Below the pieces are notes generated by a model. The model was not told the DNA's origin. It made no database searches and worked only from the letters and a program-made list of their open reading frames with translations. Position numbers and translations under genes: made by a program. A stretch of 18,300 bases of DNA from CAYSZB01 sp964435475. Its GTDB lineage: Bacteria > Chloroflexota > Anaerolineae > Anaerolineales > Anaerolineaceae. This document shows, one piece after another, positions 7,715 through 14,345 of the stretch. The DNA lies in contig CAYSZB010000047.1 in NCBI GenBank assembly GCA_964435475.1, forward strand, positions 1 through 18,300. Reading direction: 5' to 3'. Within the stretch, counting starts at the first letter, position 1, and each line of letters starts with the position of its first letter.

Positions 7715-7752
7715 TAAATAAAAACGCCACGGGGTGCAGGCACGCCCGTGGC
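7715..7752 (-). terminator. Strong intrinsic terminator between the 21-residue ORF and rsgA
   Basis: Read on the minus strand, GCCACGGG (7745-7752 as complement) pairs with CCCGTGGC (7726-7733). An inner GTGC/GCAC stem continues past one bulged base, and GTTTTTATTT follows. It begins 22 nt after the stop of the small ORF and about 80 nt before rsgA. It has no T run on the plus strand. It could end the small transcript, the kinase-birA operon, or both, or act as an attenuator of rsgA. Confidence 0.9.
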
Positions 7753-7774
7753 AAGTTAAATCATGTAACTGCGA

Positions 7775-7840
7775 TTAACAAGCAATACAGAGGCACGTCT
7801 GCTGAAATGGATATGATTTTTCTATATTCACTTGTCTCAT
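7775..7840 (-). CDS. 21-residue Cys-rich peptide / possible leader peptide
   Basis: This 22-codon frame (ATG at 7840, TAA at 7775-7777) starts MRQVNIEK and ends TCLCIAC, with three cysteines in the last six residues. It has a full Shine-Dalgarno AAGGAGG (7846-7852) five bases from the ATG, its own sigma70-like promoter (7874-7902) and a strong terminator 22 nt after the stop. This gives a complete unit of about 150 nt. I do not recognise the peptide. The options are a leader peptide for attenuation, a small bioactive or metal-binding peptide, or a dual-function small RNA. A second ATG at 7844 opens a 27-codon frame, but it sits only one base from GGAGG and is less likely. No peptide-modifying enzyme or exporter is nearby. 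The region 7634-7919 otherwise holds only the promoter, this ORF and the terminator. Confidence 0.6.
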   Translation of the reverse strand: MRQVNIEKSYPFQQTCLCIAC

Positions 7841-7873
7841 ACATGCCTCCTTCAAGCAATAATTACCGGATGT

Positions 7874-7902
7874 AGTTTACACGGGTACAATCTGCTTGTC
7901 AA
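7874..7902 (-). promoter_or_regulatory. Sigma70-type promoter of the 21-residue ORF
   Basis: On the minus strand a consensus TTGACA (7897-7902) and TAAACT (7874-7879) are exactly 17 bp apart. The start would be near 7867, giving a 5' leader of about 27 nt. It begins 17 bp after the stop of the acidic membrane protein gene. This is the best-formed promoter in the window. Confidence 0.75.
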
Positions 7903-7919
7903 TCCTTTTTGTTTGACTA

Positions 7920-8711
7920 CTAAAACAAGCCTCTCAGAAATGGCAAAGCAATCTTCCCAGCCAAGGCCAGGAACAACGTGCCAAGGATGACGATGACGAT
8001 CAACAGTAAAAGGAAGAAAAAGAACCTTTGGACAGCTGTCATTCCCATGAAACGTTTTTCATGGTTTTCCGGTGATGACTGCTGCTCTTTATTTTGAACG
8101 GGTTGCTCCGGGTCAGCCGAGTCCTGTTCATCAAAGCGAAGCCATGACAAGTCACCAGCCTTGACATCCTCTGCCAGTTCTTCCTCAGTTTCAATCACAG
8201 GTGAGATCTTCACCCGGTCAGTCGGCTCATCCACCACCTCTTCAGCTTGCATCAGGTCTTCCCGGCTTTCAGATTCGACAGGTTCACTGACCTCAACCGG
8301 GTCGGTGTGGTCCTCAAATTCTACTGGACGCTCACCTGCATCCGGGAGCTCAATGGCAACTTCTATGGGCAGTTGATCCACCGGTTCAACTGCCATAATT
8401 CCCTCGTCTACAGGTTCAAGCACCTCACCCTCTGCAGGTTGCTCCAGGTCGATGATCTCTTCGATCAATGTATCATGGGTTCCAGGGAGGTCCATTTCAT
8501 TATCTGACACCTCACCGGGCATCTCCCCCAGGTTGACCGGCTCGAATTCCACCTGTTCGCCCTCAATATCCGGTGCCAGGTCATCGGTTTGCGCCACCAG
8601 GTCTTCAGGTAAATCAACACCCGTGGTTTCAGGTTCGTCAATTGATTCGTGGACCCAATCGGGCGAGATGGGTTCAGATTTCGGCGGTTGAACAGGTTCA
8701 TCATTATCCAT
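7920..8711 (-). CDS. Highly acidic protein with one C-terminal membrane anchor
   Basis: This encodes 263 residues. The ATG at 8711 has AGGAGG just upstream (AGGAGGAACCATG) and is preferred to the TTG at 8732. Residues 1-225 are low-complexity and very rich in Glu, Asp, Pro and Val, with degenerate EPVD/PVE repeats (EFEPVNLGE at 55-63, VLEPVDEG at 97-104, AVEPVDQLPIEV at 107-118, DPVEVSEPVES at 137-147). This suggests an unfolded chain. A single hydrophobic helix at about 229-252, preceded by HEKR, anchors the C-terminus, so the acidic part is probably cytoplasmic and the short tail outside. There is no signal peptide and no enzyme motif. It begins 17 bp after the birA stop and is surely cotranscribed. 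The function is unknown; a membrane scaffold or partner-binding tail is possible. Confidence 0.8.
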   Translation of the reverse strand: MDNDEPVQPPKSEPISPDWVHESIDEPETTGVDLPEDLVAQTDDLAPDIEGEQVEFEPVNLGEMPGEVSDNEMDLPGTHDTLIEEIIDLEQPAEGEVLEPVDEGIMAVEPVDQLPIEVAIELPDAGERPVEFEDHTDPVEVSEPVESESREDLMQAEEVVDEPTDRVKISPVIETEEELAEDVKAGDLSWLRFDEQDSADPEQPVQNKEQQSSPENHEKRFMGMTAVQRFFFFLLLLIVIVILGTLFLALAGKIALPFLRGLF

Positions 8712-8728
8712 GGTTCCTCCTGGCACAC

Positions 8729-9502
8729 TCAAACAACATCATTATACGTTATTTCAAGTTCACCTGCACTGATCGCCTCGCTCAGTTGTTGTTCAGTGCG
8801 TACCAGCAGTTGACCCTGTCCGTCTATGCCAAGCAGGTGCACCTGCCTGGGCTTCCCGGTTGGCGGGTGCAGCTGGACCAACGTGTTTCTGTAAGCCAGT
8901 GACCTGTTCACCTGGCGGACCAGCCAGTTTGTGTGGAGCTTCTTGCGTAAGCGATATATTTCGCGGGTGATTTTGAACATCAGTGACTGCCCATCCAGCG
9001 GTTTATCGGTTTCCAAACCCAGACAGGTCGCCGGGAAGCGCAATTTTTCCTGCGACGGGATCGCAGCAGGTAAAATGTTGACCCCCATACCGATCACCGC
9101 CACCAATGGTGCTTCTTCTTCCCAGGTTGTTTCAACCAGGATGCCAGCCACTTTTCTTCCATTTATCAGCACATCATTAGGCCACTTAATGTCGCTCTGT
9201 ATGCCATAATCCCTGTCCAAAACCCGCACCAGAGCCAGTCCTGCCATCGCCGGCAGGCGCGTCAGGTGTTCTGCTTCATGCTTAGTCGGTCGGATGATAA
9301 GAGAAAAGGCCAGTCCCGTGCCTGGGTAGGTTAACCAGGTATGGTCACCCCTGCCCCTGCCAGCGCTCTGGTGATCGGCTGAAACCAGCGCCATGTCGGG
9401 TGCGCCCTCCGCAGCCCAGGCAAGGGCATCATCATTTGTGGAAAGGGTGGTTACTAAATGCTGCCACTGGCTGACTTGTGAACCTCGGGGCGGATGTTTC
9501 AT
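8729..9502 (-). CDS. birA: Biotin--[acetyl-CoA-carboxylase] ligase, catalytic form without HTH
   Basis: This 257-residue biotin protein ligase makes biotinyl-AMP from biotin and ATP and moves biotin to the lysine of carboxylase carrier proteins in the cytoplasm. Motifs are STND (21-24, biotin site), QSAGRGRGDHTW (45-56, the adenylate-binding GRGRxxxW loop) and KWPNDV (106-111), with GRKVAGILVE next. A small C-terminal SH3-like domain covers about 205-255. The N-terminal winged helix of E. coli BirA is absent, so it is a group I ligase that should not repress biotin genes. No good ribosome-binding site precedes the ATG at 9502, only TGGG. It starts 18 bp after the kinase stop and probably relies on translational coupling. 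Confidence 0.95.
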   Translation of the reverse strand: MKHPPRGSQVSQWQHLVTTLSTNDDALAWAAEGAPDMALVSADHQSAGRGRGDHTWLTYPGTGLAFSLIIRPTKHEAEHLTRLPAMAGLALVRVLDRDYGIQSDIKWPNDVLINGRKVAGILVETTWEEEAPLVAVIGMGVNILPAAIPSQEKLRFPATCLGLETDKPLDGQSLMFKITREIYRLRKKLHTNWLVRQVNRSLAYRNTLVQLHPPTGKPRQVHLLGIDGQGQLLVRTEQQLSEAISAGELEITYNDVV

Positions 9503-9520
9503 TTTAACCCAGGGTTCGGT

Positions 9521-11071
9521 TCAATTGCGGGGCAAGGAAAAGCAGATCCTAGCGCCGTGCTCAGCCCTGGGGTCTGCCCAGATTTTCCCACCATGGGCTT
9601 CAATTATTGAGCGCGACAGGTACAAGCCCAAACCAGTACCCTTGGTCTTGCGGGCTGTCTCCGGGCTGCGGTAGAAACGAGAAAAAATGTAGGGCATGTC
9701 TCCCGGTGCAATGCCCGGGCCTTCATCTTTCACGCAAACAAGCACCTCATCCGGTTTTATCGCACCAGTGATGAGTATTTCGCCCCCATTTGAGTAATTA
9801 ATCGCATTGCCGATCAGGTTCTTCAAGACCTGTTCGATGTGTGATTCATCCGCCATAACCACCGGGAAATCCGCCGGGAAATCGACCCTGATCTGGTGTT
9901 TCTGGGTCTGGGTGGCAAAGCGTTCCGCCATGCGGGTGGCGACAAAAGGCAGGTTAACATCCGAGCGCTTGAGTTCGAAGCTGCCAGCCTGCAAGCGGGA
10001 AGCATCCAGCAGGTTTTCGATCAGTTCTGTCAGGTGATCGGCTTCCTCTTCGATCACGCCCAGGCTCTCAGCGACCACTTTTCTTTCCCAGCGCACATCA
10101 TCCCGCCTCAGGGTACTGACGTAGCCCTTGATCAGCGCCACCGGCGTTTTAAGTTCATGGCTGACAATTGACACAAAAGTGCTTTTTAGCTCATCCGCTT
10201 CCCTGAAACGCGTGATGTCCCGGATGGTGGCAATGATGTTGATCAGGGTGCCCTCACGGGAAAGCAGCGGAGCGTAGGTGATGCCGATCGGAATGGGCAG
10301 GTTGCCATTGGGTCGGACCAGGTCACCTTCGACATACAGTTGGGCATCCGCTGAAAGCGGCCAGCCGCCTGCTTCTGCCTGTTCCAGGGTCAACCCTACA
10401 GGTGGTTTTGCCCACTTGAAGATCTCATCATAATTTTTGCCTATGATTTTGCTGAGATCAGCACCATAGATCCGTGCAAAAGCCGGGTTGGTGCGTTCAA
10501 TGATGTGGTCAGGGGTCAGGATCAGCATACCATCTGCTGCTGAGTCCATCAGTGCATCCATGCGGCTCTTTTCGTTGTGTATTTCGGTGTACAGTCGGGC
10601 ATTGCGCACCGCGATGGCTGCCTGGTTGGCAAAACTACTCAATACCGAGCGGTCGTTGACCGAGTACATCCCCGGGTAGTTCCGGAAAATGTATATCAGC
10701 CCGATCACCTCGTTTTGCGCGATCAACGGCAGCCCAACCCCGCTTAACAAACCCATGCTGACATCCTGCAAGAAGCGGTTGATCTCAGGGATCTGTTCGC
10801 TGGCCGGGTTATTTTCCGCCGGGATGCGGGCGATCCAGTTTTCCAGGTATTTAAGCAAAGCATCCGGCATCGCCTGTGAAACAGAGATTTTCCAACCCGA
10901 CAGCGGCTCATGCAGGGCGATCAGCCCCGCCTGCCCATTGAGCATCTCAATGGCGATCTTCAGGATCTGGCCCAAAAGTTTATCCAGGTCCAGTTCTTCG
11001 GTCAAAGCCCGTGAAATCTCCAACAGGAAATCACGCTGACGGACGCGGTAATCAGGCAATAACGGTAACAT
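9521..11071 (-). CDS. Soluble GAF-PAS sensor histidine kinase (orphan)
   Basis: This 516-residue histidine kinase has no membrane segment. A GAF domain covers about 12-160 (LLGQILKIAIEMLNGQAGLI, then FANQAAIAVRNARLY), a PAS domain about 168-290 (MDSAADGMLILTPDH, IGKNYDEIF), HisKA about 294-362 with phosphoacceptor H305 in SIVSHELKTP, and HATPase_c about 405-514 with N-box NLIGNAINYS (418-427), G1 DEGPGIA (449-455), F-box and G2 GTGLGL (478-483). All catalytic residues look intact. No response regulator is adjacent, so its partner lies elsewhere. It heads an operon with birA and the acidic membrane protein. No Shine-Dalgarno is seen at 11071; TACAAT six bases from the ATG could be a -10 box, hinting at a leaderless message. 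Confidence 0.93.
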   Translation of the reverse strand: MLPLLPDYRVRQRDFLLEISRALTEELDLDKLLGQILKIAIEMLNGQAGLIALHEPLSGWKISVSQAMPDALLKYLENWIARIPAENNPASEQIPEINRFLQDVSMGLLSGVGLPLIAQNEVIGLIYIFRNYPGMYSVNDRSVLSSFANQAAIAVRNARLYTEIHNEKSRMDALMDSAADGMLILTPDHIIERTNPAFARIYGADLSKIIGKNYDEIFKWAKPPVGLTLEQAEAGGWPLSADAQLYVEGDLVRPNGNLPIPIGITYAPLLSREGTLINIIATIRDITRFREADELKSTFVSIVSHELKTPVALIKGYVSTLRRDDVRWERKVVAESLGVIEEEADHLTELIENLLDASRLQAGSFELKRSDVNLPFVATRMAERFATQTQKHQIRVDFPADFPVVMADESHIEQVLKNLIGNAINYSNGGEILITGAIKPDEVLVCVKDEGPGIAPGDMPYIFSRFYRSPETARKTKGTGLGLYLSRSIIEAHGGKIWADPRAEHGARICFSLPRN

Positions 11072-11122
11072 GATTTAATTGTAACCCAAACAACCTCAAA
11101 AAAGGTTGCTCATCCAGCCCGG

Positions 11123-11155
11123 GAATAAAAAGAGCCCCGGTTTGAATGGGGCTCT
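11123..11155 (-). terminator. Intrinsic terminator of the aminotransferase gene
   Basis: On the minus strand AGAGCCCC (complement of 11148-11155) pairs with GGGGCTCT (complement of 11131-11138), and TTTTTATT follows through the A-rich 11124-11131. It starts 13 nt after the aminotransferase stop and precedes the kinase gene on the same strand, separating the two units. Confidence 0.88.
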
Positions 11156-11167
11156 CGCTATCTCAGC

Positions 11168-12496
11168 TTAGCGGGTGGGGTGGGCTTTTTCTGCCAGGTC
11201 GATGGCTTCGGCAAAGATAGCCAGACCCTCATCCACCTCGGCTTTCGTCGTACAGAGGGGCGGGGCGATGCGGATCGTGCTTAACCCGCAGCCCAGGGTT
11301 AGAAGACCGCGCTCAAATGCCAGGTCAACGACCGCATCGCGCAGTTTTGCATCCGGTTCGCGGGTTTCTTTGTCTTTGACAAACTCGATCCCCAGCATAA
11401 AGCCCATCCCCCTGACCTCACCGATGCTGGGATGCCGGGCGGCGATCTCTTGCAGTGCTTCCCTGGCATAAGCCCCAGTCTCGCGCGTGTTTTGCAGGTA
11501 TTGTTCTTCAATTAATTTGATGGTCGCCAACGCTGCCACACACGAAATGGGGTTACCGCCGTAGGTGTTACCGTGCGAACCCTTGGGCCAGTCCATCACG
11601 CTCTTCCTGGTGATCATCGCCCCCAGGGGCATGCCGGAAGCAATACCTTTGGCAGACAGCACAATATCCGGTTCCACACCAAAGTGCTCGATAGCCCACC
11701 ACTTGCCGGTGCGCCCCATACCGCACTGCACTTCATCGGCGATCAACAATATGCTGTGCTTGTCGCATAACTTGCGCAAAGCCGGGAAAAAGTCATCTGG
11801 TGGTACGATATAGCCGCCCTCTCCCTGGATCGGTTCGATCAGGATGCCCGCCACATCCTCGGCGGGCATGATGCGCTGGAAGAGTTCCTCCTCAATGTAA
11901 CGAACCACTGTTTCGCCGTATCCCAAGCCGCGCCGCCTTTCCAGCAGGGGACGATAGGGGTTGGGGAATGGGGCATGTACCACCCCGTTCATCAGGGGGA
12001 AGAAACGTCCCTTGTAATTTGCCTTGCTGGCAGTGAAGGTCACCGAACCTATGGTCCTGCCGTGAAATGCACCAAGAAATCCGACGAATTGGCTGCGCCT
12101 TGTGTGATATCGTGCCAGTTTTATGGCCGACTCGACACTCTCGGTGCCCGAGTTGGTCATAAAACATGCTGCTTTTTCTTTAAATGGCGCGATCTCATCC
12201 AGTTTTTCAGCCAGCGTCACCCATGGGTCATGATAAAAGTCAGACGAGATATGGATGAACTTGTCTGCCTGGTCTTTGATCGCCTGCACCACCTGAGGGT
12301 GGGAGTGACCGGTGGAGTTGACCGCAATGCCGGCAGCAAAATCCAGAAAACGGTTGCCGTCCACATCCCATACTTCGGTGCCCTTGCCATGATCCATGAC
12401 AAAGGGATATCCCCTGGGATAGGATGGGGATATGACATTCTTATCGCGGGCAATGATCTTGCGTGCATTTGGCCCTGGTAGGTTGAGTGGTTTCAT
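11168..12496 (-). CDS. Acetylornithine/4-aminobutyrate-type aminotransferase (class III, PLP)
   Basis: This 442-residue class III pyridoxal-phosphate enzyme has the phosphate-cup motif SGTES (116-120), IADEVQCGMGRTG (252-264) with D254 contacting the pyridine nitrogen, the Schiff-base lysine K283 in SAKGIASGMP, and GNTYGGNP. The N-terminal NLPGPNARKIIARDKN followed by SPSYPRGYPFV is typical of the acetylornithine aminotransferase family branch that holds omega-aminotransferases and, in Thermococcales, amino-acid racemases. Exact substrate (4-aminobutyrate, ornithine, or racemisation) cannot be told from sequence, so no symbol is given. The start at 12496 is fixed by AGGAGGT six bases upstream. 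It is monocistronic, with its own terminator, and divergent from trpS. The leader carries a 10-bp hairpin that may regulate it. Confidence 0.9.
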   Translation of the reverse strand: MKPLNLPGPNARKIIARDKNVISPSYPRGYPFVMDHGKGTEVWDVDGNRFLDFAAGIAVNSTGHSHPQVVQAIKDQADKFIHISSDFYHDPWVTLAEKLDEIAPFKEKAACFMTNSGTESVESAIKLARYHTRRSQFVGFLGAFHGRTIGSVTFTASKANYKGRFFPLMNGVVHAPFPNPYRPLLERRRGLGYGETVVRYIEEELFQRIMPAEDVAGILIEPIQGEGGYIVPPDDFFPALRKLCDKHSILLIADEVQCGMGRTGKWWAIEHFGVEPDIVLSAKGIASGMPLGAMITRKSVMDWPKGSHGNTYGGNPISCVAALATIKLIEEQYLQNTRETGAYAREALQEIAARHPSIGEVRGMGFMLGIEFVKDKETREPDAKLRDAVVDLAFERGLLTLGCGLSTIRIAPPLCTTKAEVDEGLAIFAEAIDLAEKAHPTR

Positions 12497-12530
12497 TATG
12501 ATACCTCCTGAATCAGTGATTTAACAAAAT

Positions 12531-12564
12531 ACAGCCTGCCTATGGGTGAGTTTGGGCAGACTGT
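12531..12564 (-). repeat. 10-bp hairpin in the aminotransferase leader
   Basis: On the minus-strand RNA ACAGUCUGCC (12555-12564) pairs fully with GGCAGGCUGU (12531-12540), with one G-U pair and a 14-nt loop. AUUUUGUU follows the stem. It lies between the predicted -10 (12581-12586) and the ribosome-binding site. It could be an attenuator, a structural leader element, or chance. Confidence 0.6.
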
Positions 12565-12580
12565 CAGTCAAACATACTTC

Positions 12581-12586
12581 ATTATA
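12581..12586 (-). promoter_or_regulatory. Predicted -10 box of the aminotransferase gene
   Basis: A perfect TATAAT lies on the minus strand, 85 bp from the ATG. No convincing -35 is seen. The start would be near 12574, about ten bases before the leader hairpin. Confidence 0.4.
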
Positions 12587-12634
12587 ACATGGGATCGTGG
12601 CCACCCTCCAGGTTTCCTAGCCCCCCAAATCGTT

Positions 12635-12640
12635 TATAAT
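12635..12640 (+). promoter_or_regulatory. Predicted -10 box of trpS
   Basis: A perfect TATAAT stands 31 bp before the trpS ATG, which would give a short leader of about 24 nt with AAGGA before the start. The -35 is weak (TTTCCT at 12613-12618, 16 bp away). No T-box leader is visible. Confidence 0.5.
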
Positions 12641-12670
12641 ACCTTAAAATAACATTTTCAAGGATCGACC

Positions 12671-13663
12671 ATGACACCAATTTCATTAACTGGCATCAAG
12701 CCGACCGGCAACCCGCATATTGGCAATTATTTTGGCATGTACAAGCCGGCTATTTCGTTGACCGAAAAATACCTCGGGATGTACTTCATTGCCGACTATC
12801 ATGCCCTCACCAGCCTGCACGACCCACGGGAACTCAAACAACTGGTTTACGAAGTAGCAGCCTCCTGGTTGGCATTGGGTTTGAACCTTGAACGGTCGAT
12901 ATTCTTCAGACAATCCGACATTCCCGAGATCCCCGAGCTCACCTGGATCCTCTCGTGCTTCACCGCCAAAGGCCTGCTCAACCGCGCACATGCCTACAAA
13001 GCCGCCATTGACCGCAACATCGAGACGGACCGTGACCCTGACGACGGCATTAATGCCGGTCTCTTCTACTACCCGGTCTTAATGGCAGCGGATATTTTGC
13101 TCTACAACTCGGATGTGGTGCCTGTTGGTCTGGACCAGAAACAGCATATCGAGATCACCCGCGATATTGCAGATGCCTTCAACCGCACCTACGGCAAGAC
13201 GCTAAAATTGCCCGAAGGCGTCATCCAGGAGGATGTACAGAGCATACCCGGGATTGACGGTCGGAAGATGAGCAAAAGCTACGATAACACCATCCCGATC
13301 TTCGCCCCTGAAAAGCAGCTGCGCAAGCAGGTCATGCGTATCGTGACCGACAGCCGCACACCCGACGAGCCGAAAGACCCGGATACCTGTAATTTGTTTG
13401 GTGTTTACAAGTTTTTTGCCACCCCTGAACGGTTGGCAGAGGTCCGTCAGCAATACCTTCAGGGTGGCCTGGCATATGGCGCTTTAAAACAGGAATTGGC
13501 TGACCTGGTGCTGGCATATTTTGCGACTGCCAGGGAAAAATATGACACGTTGATCGCAGATCGGTCCTACCTCGACCAGGTGCTGCGCGAAGGTGCTGAA
13601 AAAGCCCGTGCGGTCGGAAAACCCGTGCTCGCCAGGGTGCGCAAGGCTGTGGGAATTGGCTGA
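12671..13663 (+). CDS. trpS: Tryptophanyl-tRNA synthetase
   Basis: This class Ic synthetase of 330 residues charges tRNA-Trp with tryptophan in the cytoplasm. The ATP-binding HIGH-type motif is TGIKPTGNPHIGNY (7-20). The tryptophan pocket region FYYPVLMAADILLY (132-145) and VGLDQKQHIEITRDIA (152-167) are typical, and the KMSKS loop is intact at 199-203 (GRKMSKSYDN). Length is normal for bacterial TrpRS. The ATG at 12671 has AAGGA seven bases upstream. The gene stands alone, divergent from the aminotransferase and convergent with the SGNH hydrolase, with a shared hairpin at the 3' end. Confidence 0.96.
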   Translation: MTPISLTGIKPTGNPHIGNYFGMYKPAISLTEKYLGMYFIADYHALTSLHDPRELKQLVYEVAASWLALGLNLERSIFFRQSDIPEIPELTWILSCFTAKGLLNRAHAYKAAIDRNIETDRDPDDGINAGLFYYPVLMAADILLYNSDVVPVGLDQKQHIEITRDIADAFNRTYGKTLKLPEGVIQEDVQSIPGIDGRKMSKSYDNTIPIFAPEKQLRKQVMRIVTDSRTPDEPKDPDTCNLFGVYKFFATPERLAEVRQQYLQGGLAYGALKQELADLVLAYFATAREKYDTLIADRSYLDQVLREGAEKARAVGKPVLARVRKAVGIG

Positions 13664-13670
13664 GAGATGA

Positions 13671-13704
13671 TAAAAAGAGATCTCATCGATATGATGAGAT
13701 CTCT
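13671..13704 (-). terminator. Hairpin terminator between trpS and the SGNH hydrolase gene
   Basis: AGAGATCTCATC (13676-13687) pairs over 12 bp with GATGAGATCTCT (13693-13704), loop GATAT. The T run lies on the minus-strand side (TTTTTA, complement of 13671-13676), so it serves the SGNH operon best. The plus side has only GTGTTT, so termination of trpS may be weaker. Confidence 0.82.
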
Positions 13705-13718
13705 GTGTTTAAGTGTAC

Positions 13719-14345
13719 CTATTCGAATATCTGGAGCACATGTTCAGCGATCGCTTTACCCAGGACGCGGTGCGCATCGGCATCAAAATGAATGCCATCC
13801 AGGGGGCTGGATTTGATCAGTTTGCTGGCATCCAAAAAGTCACAGCCATGCAAGTCAGCCACCTGTTTGAAGAATAACCCGAACATCTTGGATTTCTTGC
13901 GTGCCTTGTCAAAACTCAATGCAAACTCGCTCAATTTGCCTACAACAGGCGGTGCAACCAGCAAGATGCGTGGAGCCCGCGCAGCGGGATCCGTCTGGCT
14001 CAGTTGAATGATATTCACCAGGATATCCACCCCGCTGGCAACATCTTCGGCTGAGAGGTTGAAATGCGCTTTGAGATCATTGGTGCCCAACATCAGGATG
14101 ACCAGGTCGATCGGTTTATGGGTCTCAAGGCATGGGAAAAGGTAAGCCCTTCCGTTGCGCCCTTCGTCCAGTGGGTCTTCCCAGACGGTCGTCCTGCCGC
14201 TCAAGCCCTCTTCGATCACCACGTAATCCTCCCCCAAAAAATCCCGCATCACGCCCGGCCAACGGGTGTGGATGTCGAAGCGCGTCATGTCTTCAGGGTT
14301 GGACCCCCAGGTGTTTGAGTCGCCATAGCACAGGATCGTTCTCAT
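13719..14345 (-). CDS. SGNH/GDSL hydrolase, MsAcT-like
   Basis: This 208-residue SGNH hydrolase has block I YGDSNTWG with nucleophile S10, block II glycine in EEGLSGRTT (45-53), block III GTND with N89 (87-90) and block V DGIHFD with D183 and H186. RWPGVMRDFLG, EEGLSGRTT with a nearby DDP-like DPLDEGRNG and LDLVILMLGTND-like spacing resemble the Mycobacterium smegmatis acyltransferase/perhydrolase MsAcT, an octameric esterase. It has no signal peptide, so the protein is cytoplasmic. Natural substrate is unknown; short acyl esters are likely. The ATG at 14345 directly abuts the stop of the upstream gene (TAAATG), with AAGGAG 12 bases upstream, so the two genes are coupled. Confidence 0.9.
   Translation of the reverse strand: MRTILCYGDSNTWGSNPEDMTRFDIHTRWPGVMRDFLGEDYVVIEEGLSGRTTVWEDPLDEGRNGRAYLFPCLETHKPIDLVILMLGTNDLKAHFNLSAEDVASGVDILVNIIQLSQTDPAARAPRILLVAPPVVGKLSEFALSFDKARKKSKMFGLFFKQVADLHGCDFLDASKLIKSSPLDGIHFDADAHRVLGKAIAEHVLQIFE

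Noticed and set aside
8465..8728. 87-codon minus-strand frame overlapping the acidic protein
   Set aside because: It is an out-of-frame shadow; the acidic protein frame has AGGAGG at the right spacing and a logical membrane anchor.
11975..12481. 168-codon open frame on the plus strand over the aminotransferase gene
   Set aside because: It is antisense to conserved PLP-enzyme sequence, with no start signal.
12559..12569. GACTG-T-CAGTC palindrome between the aminotransferase and trpS genes
   Set aside because: It is short and one arm is part of the longer leader hairpin, so it is probably chance.
12590..12670. T-box or tryptophan attenuator before trpS
   Set aside because: The likely leader is only about 24 nt, with no Trp-codon ORF, no T-box core and no terminator hairpin on the plus strand.
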